Shown piece after piece: positions 44,608-53,052 of a DNA stretch of 64,000 nt. Under the pieces are notes generated by a model. That model was not told the DNA's origin. It saw only the letters and a program-made list of their open reading frames with translations, and ran no database searches. A program made the translations under genes and the position numbers. Source of the DNA: Bacillota bacterium (GTDB lineage Bacteria; Bacillota; Clostridia; Lachnospirales; Lachnospiraceae); assembly GCA_023437365.1 (NCBI GenBank), contig JAEZGK010000077.1:103344-167343 (forward strand), written 5' to 3'. Position 1 is the first letter of the stretch. Each line of letters begins with the position of its first letter.

Positions 44608-44919
44608 GGTTCCTCCATTCCAACGCGTAATCGCGTGTATCATCAATGAGCCTTGCCCGTTTACCTGCTCATGAAATAAGAACGAAGGAGTGCTTCGGAT
44701 GTCTTCAAAATTATAATTAATTATAAGGCATAAGCTGATAGAAGCAGTGGTTTCCAGTAAATTTTTTAGTAAATATACGGAATAGTATGAAAAAAAGGCA
44801 AAAGAACTTGAAGAAAATACTTGAAAGGTATATACTGATATCCAGATTATGCAGGATTACGGATTGTTCTGTTTCCTGATGGATTATAATATAGCTTATC
44901 ACTTTAATTCCGTCCCTAT

Positions 44920-45012
44920 ATAACTGATAAAATAGTCTGCCAGACGGCAACAGCCGCCCGGGAGGCTGTTTTATCGTTTACCCCCGGTAGTCTACCGAGG
45001 GTTCTTTTTTCG
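44920..45012 (+). ncRNA. Candidate structured RNA ending in two terminators
   Basis: ACAGCC-8 nt-GGCTGT (44950-44969) is enclosed by GATAAAA/TTTATC, with a small GTCT/AGAC hairpin in between, and is followed by a second hairpin CCCCGGTAG-T-CTACCGAGGG (44982-45002) and TTCTTTTTT. The last hairpin overlaps the stop codon of the gene at 44992-45288 on the other strand. No plus-strand gene lies upstream within 300 bp, and the stretch 44608-44919 shows no gene, so the plus transcript that would end here could be a small RNA. It may equally be only a terminator. Confidence 0.3.
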
Positions 45013-45288
45013 TGGATTTTTAAGATTTGGGACCAGACCCAGATACAACCCGATGGCAGCACCTGTAATCAGTCCGGTATTGGTAATACCCACAGAAGCA
45101 CAGATCCATTGTACTGTAATATGTAAAAATGCAGCGAATAAAATCCAGACAGTTGCATCGTAAATCGGATTAAGCCTTCTGTTAATTACTGACCATAGTT
45201 TTTTGCTCCAGCCGAACCGGATGGAGAGGCTCATGGATAGAAAGCCTGTGATGACCATGGCTAACAGCTGTGGAAGATATTTCATCAT
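44992..45288 (-). CDS. Small membrane protein of unknown function
   Basis: 98 aa from an ATG-ATG start with AGGAGG eight bases upstream; the longer frame to 45396 has no site. Three hydrophobic segments (LLAMVITGFLSMSLSI, AAFLHITVQWICASVG, GLITGAAIGLYLGLV) and a basic tail (NPRKKNPR). The stop codon is inside the stem of the terminator on the other strand. No family recognised. Confidence 0.7.
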   Translation of the reverse strand: MMKYLPQLLAMVITGFLSMSLSIRFGWSKKLWSVINRRLNPIYDATVWILFAAFLHITVQWICASVGITNTGLITGAAIGLYLGLVPNLKNPRKKNPR

Positions 45289-45629
45289 ATACCATTCCTC
45301 CTGTAGTTTAACTAAAGGTATTATACAACAAATAGGGGATAAGTACCACTTTATTTTTCGGGGTAATGACATTCCTACTGATGTGATGAGCCGCAAAGCG
45401 CCATGACTTCCTTTATTATGACAATTACATGATATTATCTTGTTAAAAATGACGGAAAATGATCTTATTTTATCCTATGACAGAAGACAAAATCGTCATA
45501 TTTGTTACTGGTATACAACTAGCACTTTTTGGATAAAGATGATATAATTAATTGACAATACTAATTAAGGTATTGCGGGGTTTATGAATGGGTTGGATCA
45601 ATACATAGGATGTTCTGGAGGTATGCTGT
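45289..45629. other. Divergent gap before the first chemoreceptor gene
   Basis: A/T-rich. TATAAT at 45543-45548 with a poor -35 is the best promoter candidate for the chemoreceptor; I do not see a sigma-D-type motility promoter. No gene. Confidence 0.4.
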
Positions 45630-47843
45630 ATGAAGTTTACAGTCGGAAACGCAAAGGAGAATTTGCAATTATTTTTAAAAAAACTAAAGATAAAGAAGGT
45701 GGTAAAGGAAAAGAAGATGAAAGAAACAGCGGATAATAACACGACCAAGCTGCAGGAGGACAAGCAGGAGCTTATGGAGAGCATTACAAGAGTCAAATTC
45801 TTTTCAAGTTTGAGATTTGCTTTGAGTGCGGCTTTTATGGTTCCGATTGTGTTTATTATTATCCTTGGTGTCGTATCTTTCCAAAAAGCATCTTCAGGTA
45901 TCCAAAACAATTATAAGAATGCTACTGTGGAAGCAATTAACATGGCTGCTGAATATATGCGTTTTGGTTTTGAAGCAGTGGAAGCCACCAGTATCCAATA
46001 TATAAGTGACGATACTATATCAAAATACCTGATGAACAATGATAATATTTTGGATCAAAGTAACAGACGAAATTCTATTACGAGCGCATTCACGGCGAAA
46101 AAGTCCACGGATGAATTTATTAAAGATATATATCTACTCACTGATAAAACATATAGTATTACTACCTCAGGAATACTATTTGATCAAGGTGTTTTTGCGC
46201 AAGCTAAGGAAACGGAAATTGGTAAGTTTTTACTGGAAAATAAATATCAATGCTTATGGGATGCACAGGATGAATTTTTTGATACCTTATTCGAGGACAG
46301 TACCGAGGATTATTCCATGCGTATTATGAGAAGAATTAACCCTTATGCATTTTTAATTATTGAGCTGAAAGCGGAAACCGTAAATAATATTCTGGCGAAT
46401 CTGAATTTTGATAAATCAGGATATCTGGGACTGGTTACTCCTGATAACAGAGAGATTATTGATTTTTCCAATAAAGATAAAGATACTTCTGTAGTGGACG
46501 GAGCCGGAGCAGAACCGGTCTTCTTGAATGAGACCTTCTATCAGGAGGCTCTGGCCAGCGAAGAGGCCAGCGGTTCAAAATTCGTGGATTACAAGGGAGA
46601 GTCTTATCTGTTTATGTATTCCAAAATCGGAGAAACAGGTTCGACACTCTGCGCTCTTATGCCGAAGGCAACGATCAACAGCCAGGCAGATAGTATTAAG
46701 CAGGTTACATATATTATTGTAATCCTGGCAATTATTGTGGCTATTGCTATTGCCTTCCTGCTGTCTACCACTATCACCAGAACGATTCAGGGTATTAATA
46801 AGACCTTACAGAAGGCAGCAACAGGTGATCTTACTGTTGTGTTCCACTCGAAGCGTAAGAATGAATTCTATATACTGATTCAAGAAATACAGATTACCTT
46901 CAGAAAAATGAAAGAATTGATACAACAGGTGAAGGAGTTAAGCAGTGAGGTATCCGTATCCTCAGAAAGTGTATCAAAAACCTCGGCTTTATTCCTGCGA
47001 TCAACGGGAGATATATCGTCGGCGATGACTGAGATTGAGCAGGGTATTAATCAGCAGGCAAAGGATGCTGAGGAGTGTCTGCTTCAGATGGATAATCTGT
47101 CAAAGAAGATTGAACTTGTCAGTGAGAATACCAAGGAAATCGGGCAGATAGCTGACAGTACCAAGAATAGCGTTAAACAGGGAACCGTTATTACCGAGGA
47201 ACTGAATCAGCAGACGCAGTCCACAATTGAAACAACAACACAAATCATTACCGAGATCGAGAAGCTGGCTGAGAAATCGTCTTCCATCAATAAGATTATC
47301 AATGTTATCAATGATATTGCGAATCAGACGAACCTGCTATCCTTAAATGCTTCCATTGAAGCTGCAAGAGCTGGAGAGCATGGTAAGGGCTTTGCAGTTG
47401 TAGCGAGTGAGATCAGAACGCTTGCCGAACAGTCCAAGAATTCGGTTAACGATATTAAGAAGATTATCGGAAGCATTCAGGAGGATACAGGAAATGCGGT
47501 CGAGATAGCGAAGAAAGCAGAGAAGGTAATGAAGCTGCAGGAGAATGCAGTTAAGAATACGACGGATTCCTATCAGAATATTGATGAGAGTGTTGAGAAG
47601 CTGGTAGTATTCTTAGAATACATCACTGATAATGTTGGTAATATTGAAGAGGCGAGAGTCAGTACATTGTCAGCCATTGAGAATATCTCTGCAGTATTGG
47701 AAGAGATTGCAGCTTCCACCAATAGTATAAATCAGACCTCCACAGAGCAGCTGTCATCAGTTGAGACGCTGAATGAATCGGCCGGTAAGCTGAATAAGAA
47801 TGCAGAGCACCTGGTTCAGGAAGTTAAAAAGTTTATTGTCTGA
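45630..47843 (+). CDS. Methyl-accepting chemotaxis protein (paralogue 1)
   Basis: 737 aa. An unusual 65-residue charged cytoplasmic extension precedes the first membrane helix (about 71-92, FMVPIVFIIILGVVSF). A sensor region of roughly 260 residues outside the membrane follows, then helix 2 (about 357-380), a HAMP domain and a long signalling coiled coil with the conserved tip DIANQTNLLSLNASIEAARAGEHGKGFAVVASEIRTLAEQS (split in two here by position about 570). The sensor looks like a Cache-type domain (NFDKSGYLGLVTPDNREII, then SYLFMYSKIGETGS), so a small-molecule ligand is expected. TGGAGG precedes the ATG. It is transcribed alone, with a terminator after it. Confidence 0.93.
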   Translation: MKFTVGNAKENLQLFLKKLKIKKVVKEKKMKETADNNTTKLQEDKQELMESITRVKFFSSLRFALSAAFMVPIVFIIILGVVSFQKASSGIQNNYKNATVEAINMAAEYMRFGFEAVEATSIQYISDDTISKYLMNNDNILDQSNRRNSITSAFTAKKSTDEFIKDIYLLTDKTYSITTSGILFDQGVFAQAKETEIGKFLLENKYQCLWDAQDEFFDTLFEDSTEDYSMRIMRRINPYAFLIIELKAETVNNILANLNFDKSGYLGLVTPDNREIIDFSNKDKDTSVVDGAGAEPVFLNETFYQEALASEEASGSKFVDYKGESYLFMYSKIGETGSTLCALMPKATINSQADSIKQVTYIIVILAIIVAIAIAFLLSTTITRTIQGINKTLQKAATGDLTVVFHSKRKNEFYILIQEIQITFRKMKELIQQVKELSSEVSVSSESVSKTSALFLRSTGDISSAMTEIEQGINQQAKDAEECLLQMDNLSKKIELVSENTKEIGQIADSTKNSVKQGTVITEELNQQTQSTIETTTQIITEIEKLAEKSSSINKIINVINDIANQTNLLSLNASIEAARAGEHGKGFAVVASEIRTLAEQSKNSVNDIKKIIGSIQEDTGNAVEIAKKAEKVMKLQENAVKNTTDSYQNIDESVEKLVVFLEYITDNVGNIEEARVSTLSAIENISAVLEEIAASTNSINQTSTEQLSSVETLNESAGKLNKNAEHLVQEVKKFIV

Positions 47844-47867
47844 CAATTTTAATTACAAGTATAAGAG

Positions 47868-47902
47868 AAAAAGGCTTTTCGGCGGCAGCGGAAAAGCCTT
47901 TT
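47868..47902 (+). terminator. Terminator after chemoreceptor 1
   Basis: AAAAGGCTTTTC and GAAAAGCCTTTT pair across a 10-nt loop, with T residues in the descending arm. Confidence 0.82.
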
Positions 47903-47991
47903 GCTTAGTTTAGAGTAATACCTATTTTCGTATCGTATAACTCGGAATAAAAGTAGACAGCTCCGAAGGAAAACATACATTTATAAAACTG

Positions 47992-48036
47992 CCTGATTGT
48001 TGGTAACCGCCAGGAACCGATCATCAGGTATTTTTT
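47992..48036 (+). terminator. Second terminator-like hairpin before the GntR promoter
   Basis: CCTGATTGTTGGT (47992-48004) pairs with ACCGATCATCAGG (48016-48028) with two mismatches, followed by TATTTTTTA. It lies 40 bp before the GntR promoter; the rest of the 303-bp gap holds nothing else evident. Confidence 0.6.
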
Positions 48037-48074
48037 ATCTTATACTATTGCAGCCGAGGAATAAAAATTTGTGA

Positions 48075-48132
48075 TTGACATAGGAGATAAGAAGTGTTAT
48101 ATTGTGCATATCGAATATATACACTATAACAC
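48075..48132 (+). promoter_or_regulatory. Promoter and nested inverted repeats of the gntR-ABC operon
   Basis: TTGACA (48075-48080) and TATATT (48098-48103) are 17 bp apart. Outer arms GTGTTATA (48094-48101) and TATAACAC (48125-48132), and inner arms GTGCATAT (48104-48111) and ATATACAC (48117-48124), form a nested dyad across the -10 box and start, a likely autoregulatory GntR operator. Confidence 0.65.
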
Positions 48133-48146
48133 CCCGGAGGGAAAGA

Positions 48147-48521
48147 ATGAATATACTGATCAGCAATTCGAGTGATAAACCAATCTATGAGCAGATTACT
48201 TCCCAAATGAAACAAATGATCATCAGCGGAGAATTGGAGGCAGGAAGCTTACTGCCTTCGATGAGAACCTTGGCCAAGGAGCTTCGCATCAGTGTGATTA
48301 CCACCAAGAGGGCTTATGAGGATCTGGAGCGCGACGGATTCATCTATACGGTCATTGGTAAGGGAAGCTTTGTCGCTGAGAAAAATATGGAGTTTGTCCG
48401 GGAAGAGCAGCTTCGCATTGTGGAAGAGCATTTAGGGAAAGCGGTTGCAGGGGCGAAGGCCGGTGGAATTGGAATCGATGAGATAATTGATATTATAAGA
48501 CTAATATATGAGGAGGAGTAA
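48147..48521 (+). CDS. GntR-family regulator, YtrA subfamily
   Basis: 124 aa. N-terminal winged helix with KPIYEQITSQMKQMIISGEL, PSMRTLAKELRISVITTKRAYEDLERDGFIYT and GKGSFVAE, followed only by a short helical tail of about 45 residues, which is the YtrA type (no large ligand domain). The ATG at 48147 follows GGAGGG; the longer frame to 48102 begins within the operator. It precedes an ABC ATPase by 3 nt and represses such operons in other Firmicutes. Confidence 0.93.
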   Translation: MNILISNSSDKPIYEQITSQMKQMIISGELEAGSLLPSMRTLAKELRISVITTKRAYEDLERDGFIYTVIGKGSFVAEKNMEFVREEQLRIVEEHLGKAVAGAKAGGIGIDEIIDIIRLIYEEE

Positions 48522-48524
48522 TTC

Positions 48525-49442
48525 ATGGATACAGATGCAGTAGTAATTCAAGGTCTGACCAAACGATATAAGGATTTTACACTGGACAATATCAGCTTTC
48601 GTATTCCCAAAGGCTCTATCATGGGTTTTGTGGGAGAGAACGGGGCAGGTAAAACAACGACGATTAAGGCGATGCTGGATCTAATCAATATAGACAGTGG
48701 GGAAGCATACCTTCTTGGCTGCCCTTCAAGGAGCCTGACAATGGAAGCGAAATCCGAACTTGGGGTAGTATTTGATGGTAGTAACTTTCATGACAATTTA
48801 ACGATTACGAATATCAGTCTGATCATGAGAAATATCTATAAAAACTGGGATGAAGTGATGTTTCAAGGGTATATTGACAGGTTTCATCTGCCACAGAATA
48901 AAATCATCAAGGAATTCTCCAGAGGAATGAAAATGAAGCTGTCCATCGCAGTAGCGCTATCTCATCATTCCAAGCTTCTGATCCTTGATGAAGCAACGAG
49001 TGGGTTGGATCCTATGGTAAGGGATGAGATACTGGATATTTTTTTGGAATTTATCCAGGAAGAGGATCATACCATCCTGCTTTCCTCCCATATCATCAGT
49101 GATATCGAGAAGATTGCTGATTATGTGACCTTTATTCATCAGGGAAAGATTATTTTCTGTAGAAGTAAGGACGAGTTGATTTATCAGTATGGCATCCTCC
49201 ATTGCCGTAAAGAGAATGTGGCTGCGATTGACCGCAGCTTTATCGTTGGAGTCAGAGAGAACAGCTTTGGTGCTGATGTGATGATTCACAGGAAGGAAGA
49301 ATTTCAAAGGCGTTATCATCAATATGCAATAGATAAAACCTCAATCGAAGAGATTATGCTGTTTATCAGTAGAGGGAAATCGGTGCAGGCATCGACTGAT
49401 ACAAGTGATCTAATTCGTATACAGGGAAGGGAGAGGAACTGA
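48525..49442 (+). CDS. ABC transporter ATPase next to the GntR regulator
   Basis: 305 aa. Walker A GENGAGKTTTIKAML, signature EFSRGMKMKLSIAVAL, Walker B LLILDEATSGLDP and switch His in LLSSHIISDIEK. The signature is FSRGM rather than LSGGQ, usual for the YtrB/BcrA/CcmA-like export group. A C-terminal domain of about 90 residues follows. Its ribosome binding site GAGGAGGAG lies inside the end of the gntR gene, and the permease begins one base after its stop. Probably a self-protection or envelope-stress exporter. Confidence 0.93.
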   Translation: MDTDAVVIQGLTKRYKDFTLDNISFRIPKGSIMGFVGENGAGKTTTIKAMLDLINIDSGEAYLLGCPSRSLTMEAKSELGVVFDGSNFHDNLTITNISLIMRNIYKNWDEVMFQGYIDRFHLPQNKIIKEFSRGMKMKLSIAVALSHHSKLLILDEATSGLDPMVRDEILDIFLEFIQEEDHTILLSSHIISDIEKIADYVTFIHQGKIIFCRSKDELIYQYGILHCRKENVAAIDRSFIVGVRENSFGADVMIHRKEEFQRRYHQYAIDKTSIEEIMLFISRGKSVQASTDTSDLIRIQGRERN

Positions 49443-49443
49443 T

Positions 49444-50097
49444 ATGAAGGGATTGATTCTTAAGGATATTATTAATTTAAGAAAAAACTTTAAAATATTT
49501 GGACTATTGTCTGTGCTATATATAATCTTGGCTGTAACCTCAAAGGATACCGGATTTTTCAGCAGCGTCATCACGATGCTGTTCGCGATCTTGACTTTAA
49601 GTCTGTTTTCCTATGACGATCTGGCAAAATGGGATATCTATGCGCTGACTATGCCGGTCACGAAGGAAGATATGGTAAGTAGCAAATATATTATGCTGAT
49701 CCTTTTGACTTTATTTGGTACAGTCTTCAGCGGTATTATAACCATCGGCATCAATATTGTATTGCATTCAGAAAGCCTCTTTACCTCAGTGTCGAACTCG
49801 TTCTCCGGTGCCATTATTGTAATTGTTCTTTACAGCATTGTATTTCCCTTTATCATTAAGCTTGGAGTGGATAAATCAAGGATCATATTTTTTATTGCCA
49901 TAATCGTTCCTTATGTTGTGGCATCTACTGTCAATGCTATCATGAAGGAGGGAACTTCAGAAATTCCGGAGGGGCTGATTGCAGCGCTTGATTTCTTTTC
50001 TCGATACTCCTATCTGGTGCTTCCTGTAATAGCCTTGGTTGTATTATATCTATCTTACTGTATTTCTGTCGGGATTTACCGTAGGAAGGACTTCTAG
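49444..50097 (+). CDS. ABC-2 type permease
   Basis: 217 aa with six hydrophobic segments, the first near residues 17-35 (FGLLSVLYIILAVTS) and the last near 190-210 (YLVLPVIALVVLYLSYCISVG). A SYDDLAKWDIYALTMPVTKEDMVSSKY segment between helices 2 and 3 is typical of small ABC-2 permeases in GntR-ABC clusters. Partner of the ATPase directly upstream. Confidence 0.88.
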   Translation: MKGLILKDIINLRKNFKIFGLLSVLYIILAVTSKDTGFFSSVITMLFAILTLSLFSYDDLAKWDIYALTMPVTKEDMVSSKYIMLILLTLFGTVFSGIITIGINIVLHSESLFTSVSNSFSGAIIVIVLYSIVFPFIIKLGVDKSRIIFFIAIIVPYVVASTVNAIMKEGTSEIPEGLIAALDFFSRYSYLVLPVIALVVLYLSYCISVGIYRRKDF

Positions 50098-50178
50098 AAA
50101 TCAGACACATCTGAGCACAGAACGACAGGATTATATAGAAAAGGCATGGTATTCTATATCTTGTGAGGAGGCGAACTT

Positions 50179-51036
50179 ATGGATTGGATGAAAGGAATGC
50201 AGCGAGCGATTGATTACATTGAGGACCATATCACAGAGGAGCTGGAAACTGCTGTAATAGCGGAGAAAGCCTATTCCTCGAGCTTCCACTTCCAACGGAT
50301 ATTCGGTCTGCTGACCGGTACTAGTGTAGGAGAGTATATTCGTAACAGGAGATTGTCGCTTGCCGGGGAAGAGTTATCTGCGGGTAAGGTGAAGGTGATC
50401 GATCTTGCATACAAATATTGCTATGATACACCGGAGAGCTTTACGAAAGCATTTGTCCGGTTTCATGGTATTTCTCCCTCTGTTTCGCGCCGTATGGGTG
50501 CGAGTCTGAAATCCTATAATCGACTATCCATCACAATCACATTGAAAGGTGGGAATATCATGGAGTATCAGGTAAGGAAGAGGGAAAGCTTCACCGTTTT
50601 GACGAAGGTGAGAAGCTTTCCGAGTGATAACAATGGATCAATGATATCAGAGTTCTGGGTAGAGAGTAGGAAGGATGGTACAATTGCTGCACTTTGTGCG
50701 AAAGCGAAGGTAGGAGTAAATTCTATGCTCGGACTGTGTGAGCCAAGTAAGAAGGGGGAAGAGACCTTTCGTTATGCAATTGGGATCGAATGTGACCAAA
50801 ATATAGTTGCACCTGCAGGATATGAACTTTGGACGTTGCCGGCTCAGACCTGGGTGGTATTCAAATGTGTCGGAGAACTCCCGGACTCTGTACAAAAGAT
50901 GTATAAAAGAGTATATTCGGAATTTTTTGCACAATCTGAGTATCAGCCCTTGGACACGGTGGATTTTGAAGCTTATCCAGAGGGGGATAGTAGCAGCAAG
51001 GATTATGTCACTGAGATTTGGGTGCCTGTAAAGTAG
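50179..51036 (+). CDS. AraC-family regulator with GyrI-like effector domain
   Basis: 285 aa. Two HTH motifs in residues about 8-105 (AEKAYSSSFHFQRIFGLLTG, IDLAYKYCYDTPESFTKAFVRFHGISP) form the AraC DNA-binding domain, placed at the N-terminus. Residues 126-285 match the GyrI-like small-molecule-binding fold (MEYQVRKRESFTVLTKV, AGYELWTLPAQTWVVFKC, FEAYPEGD, EIWVPVK). This Rob/BmrR-like arrangement usually responds to lipophilic drugs. AGGAGG upstream. The target is unknown; the ABC operon ends 81 bp before it. Confidence 0.93.
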   Translation: MDWMKGMQRAIDYIEDHITEELETAVIAEKAYSSSFHFQRIFGLLTGTSVGEYIRNRRLSLAGEELSAGKVKVIDLAYKYCYDTPESFTKAFVRFHGISPSVSRRMGASLKSYNRLSITITLKGGNIMEYQVRKRESFTVLTKVRSFPSDNNGSMISEFWVESRKDGTIAALCAKAKVGVNSMLGLCEPSKKGEETFRYAIGIECDQNIVAPAGYELWTLPAQTWVVFKCVGELPDSVQKMYKRVYSEFFAQSEYQPLDTVDFEAYPEGDSSSKDYVTEIWVPVK

Positions 51037-51054
51037 TGGGTTTAACCTTTTTGT

Positions 51055-51086
51055 GCATCAATCATAGAATAAAGTATAATTGATGC
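51055..51086 (+). promoter_or_regulatory. Inverted repeat around a -10 box
   Basis: GCATCAAT (51055-51062) and ATTGATGC (51079-51086) flank TATAAT (51075-51080), with a weak TTGTGC -35 18 bp upstream. It may be the regulated promoter of the proline/arginine-rich protein. Confidence 0.5.
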
Positions 51087-51105
51087 GCAGAAAGGGGATT
51101 ATAAT

Positions 51106-51630
51106 TTGGAAAATGACAAAAATTTTGATAGAACAGACGATCAGGAAAAGGATATTGTAAAAATACAGAATATGGGAGGAGGTAGCCCCTTCTTCAGGCG
51201 TCCTCAGGAGGAACCGATTCGGAATGTACCGCCGTTCATGCCTCCGCGGGAAATGCCTCCGGAAGGACCGCCTCAGTTTTCGGAAAGAGATGAACCACGG
51301 ACGCCGCCACCGAATTTTATCCCGGAACTCCCCGCGGCAGAAAGAAGATTCGGACCGGAAGAACAGGGACCGGAAGGCAGACGTGGCGGAATGTTTCCCG
51401 GACGTCCTGGGCAAGGCAGACCCGACAGAGATGAATTTAATCGCAGACGAAGAGGGTTGAGAGGATGTATCAGACGATTTACCTTTATATGGCTATTCAC
51501 CGGCGAAAGCTTCTGGTTCTATCCGATTGATGTAGACGATGTTTTTGTCAGAGGCTTCCGTTGGAGAAGAAACCGCTGGGTTTTTGAACGTATCTTTATT
51601 CGAAGAATTATCTTCTTCCGATGCTTTTAG
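51106..51630 (+). CDS. Proline- and arginine-rich protein of unknown function
   Basis: 174 aa starting at TTG with AAAGGGG seven bases upstream. Residues 1-115 are disordered and very rich in Pro, Glu, Arg and Gly (PPFMPPREMPPEGPP and similar). The last 60 residues switch to an aromatic and basic composition with no acid-rich stretch: RGCIRRFTFIWLFTGESFWF, then VFVRGFRWRRNRWVFERIFI. The pattern recalls spore-coat or surface-adhering proteins, but I cannot name a family. No signal peptide. Transcribed alone and ending before a large foldback hairpin. Confidence 0.65.
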   Translation: MENDKNFDRTDDQEKDIVKIQNMGGGSPFFRRPQEEPIRNVPPFMPPREMPPEGPPQFSERDEPRTPPPNFIPELPAAERRFGPEEQGPEGRRGGMFPGRPGQGRPDRDEFNRRRRGLRGCIRRFTFIWLFTGESFWFYPIDVDDVFVRGFRWRRNRWVFERIFIRRIIFFRCF

Positions 51631-51678
51631 AATAAGCTTCCGATAAGGTTTCATAATTAAGTTCATAAAGGATAATCA

Positions 51679-51760
51679 GGGCTGTTGCAAAAGCTACTTA
51701 ACTTATATAGGAATATATATATTCCTATATAAGTTGTCGTAGAGTATGTTGCAACAGCCC
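51679..51760. terminator. Long palindromic hairpin between convergent genes
   Basis: Outer arms GGGCTGTTGCAA (51679-51690) and TTGCAACAGCCC (51749-51760), a CTAC/GTAG step, and an inner perfect 36-bp palindrome (51700-51735) with half AACTTATATAGGAATATA. It should terminate both the proline-rich gene and lgt and could extrude as a cruciform. Confidence 0.75.
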
Positions 51761-51796
51761 TTCTGTTATAATCTGTATATGAGTCTGATTAAGCAC

Positions 51797-52708
51797 TTAT
51801 TGATCAAGCTTATTATCCTGCGGTTCATATTCCTCAATGATTACTTCATGGCCATCCTCTGCAATCTCAGTGACAGCCTTCTGCGCAGCTTTATTACTTT
51901 CTTCGGAGGGAACTTCTTCCGAAGGAGGGGCTTCTATATCTTCCAATACTACGGTCTTTCGAGGATGAAGACCACAGATGATTACAATTCCGAGACCGAT
52001 CAGGAACATAAAGATGGCTATAAATTGTGAAGTGGATAATGTACCGATCTGACCGCGTTCTAAATCGCCTCGGAAGAATTCAAGTATAAATCTTCCGACA
52101 CTGTAAAATACGAGGTAGAAGCCTGCAACCTGACCGTCAGCTTTTGCACGTTTGGATATTGTGATTAATGTAAAGAAGTTCAGGAAATCCAATATGCTTG
52201 AAATTGGCTGGGTAGGAACTAAAGCCACTCCGTTTGGTGCAAAGTCTGAGGTATGAAAAATCAGGTGAAATGCGCTTGAGGTCTCCTCACCATAACAGCA
52301 GCCCGCGAGCAGACAGCCAATGCGCCCGAAGCCTTGTGCAAGAGCGATGGAAGGCATCACCAGATCGAAATATTGCAGGAAATTCAGCTTTTTAATACGG
52401 ATATATAGGTATCCTGAAAAAATACCACCGATGATACCGCCATAAACAACAAAACCATGGGAGATATCCAGTAGGAGGCTTGGGTCAGCAATAATATCCT
52501 TCAGTTCCGTTATCAAGAATAATACTTTAGCACCGAGAATTCCTCCAATCAAACACCAGATTGTAAGATTAAAGATCAGTTCGTGATTCAACCCTTTTCT
52601 TTTTGCCCTGAATTCAGCAACGGTGTATGCCGCTATGATACCGATTGCAATCATCAGGCCGTAACCGTAGATAGTAACAGGTCCTATTGTAAGCAGTTCG
52701 TTTTTCAT
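51797..52708 (-). CDS. lgt: Prolipoprotein diacylglyceryl transferase
   Basis: 303 aa. Adds diacylglycerol to the lipobox cysteine of prolipoproteins at the membrane. Seven membrane segments; conserved features are SHGFVVYGGIIGG, the GRIGCLLAGCCYG loop with its essential Arg, TQPISS and VGRFILEFFRGD. A 50-residue acidic cytoplasmic tail (APPSEEVPSEESN) goes beyond the core enzyme. A lipoprotein substrate candidate is encoded at 34177-34656. It is a single-gene unit. Confidence 0.95.
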   Translation of the reverse strand: MKNELLTIGPVTIYGYGLMIAIGIIAAYTVAEFRAKRKGLNHELIFNLTIWCLIGGILGAKVLFLITELKDIIADPSLLLDISHGFVVYGGIIGGIFSGYLYIRIKKLNFLQYFDLVMPSIALAQGFGRIGCLLAGCCYGEETSSAFHLIFHTSDFAPNGVALVPTQPISSILDFLNFFTLITISKRAKADGQVAGFYLVFYSVGRFILEFFRGDLERGQIGTLSTSQFIAIFMFLIGLGIVIICGLHPRKTVVLEDIEAPPSEEVPSEESNKAAQKAVTEIAEDGHEVIIEEYEPQDNKLDQ

Positions 52709-53052
52709 CTTCTTATTCCTTTCAATGTATCATGATTATTCTAATGAATTCTTTCTTATGTAAATTGCATTCCTCATTAGTATACCGAATCATAACAGAA
52801 AAAGGAATATCTATTTCTATAAAAATTTTATGTACTGCCAGAAATAGATTTCTGTCAGTCAGGAGAATGGTCAATGGGACTATACAATAATAGTATTATT
52901 TGATTATAAATTCACTATATCATGTAGATGCTTTTGAGTTATTATGCTATACTATCAGATGATTGAAATGTTTCATAGAAACATACAAATCTAAAGTGGA
53001 TTACATCATGAAGACAGAAATCAAACACCAAGGAAGGCAAGGAGGAATACAA
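52709..53052. other. Gap between lgt and the repeat protein
   Basis: Divergent promoter region. ATCTATTTCT (52809-52818) and AGAAATAGAT (52840-52849) form a 10-bp inverted repeat with a 21-nt loop, a possible operator. TATACTATC near 52947 is a weak -10 candidate for the repeat protein. No riboswitch motif recognised. Confidence 0.4.

Noticed and set aside
51746..52030. Plus-strand frame of 94 codons opposite lgt
   Set aside because: It lies within the palindrome and antisense to the well-supported lgt gene, with no ribosome binding site or recognisable protein.
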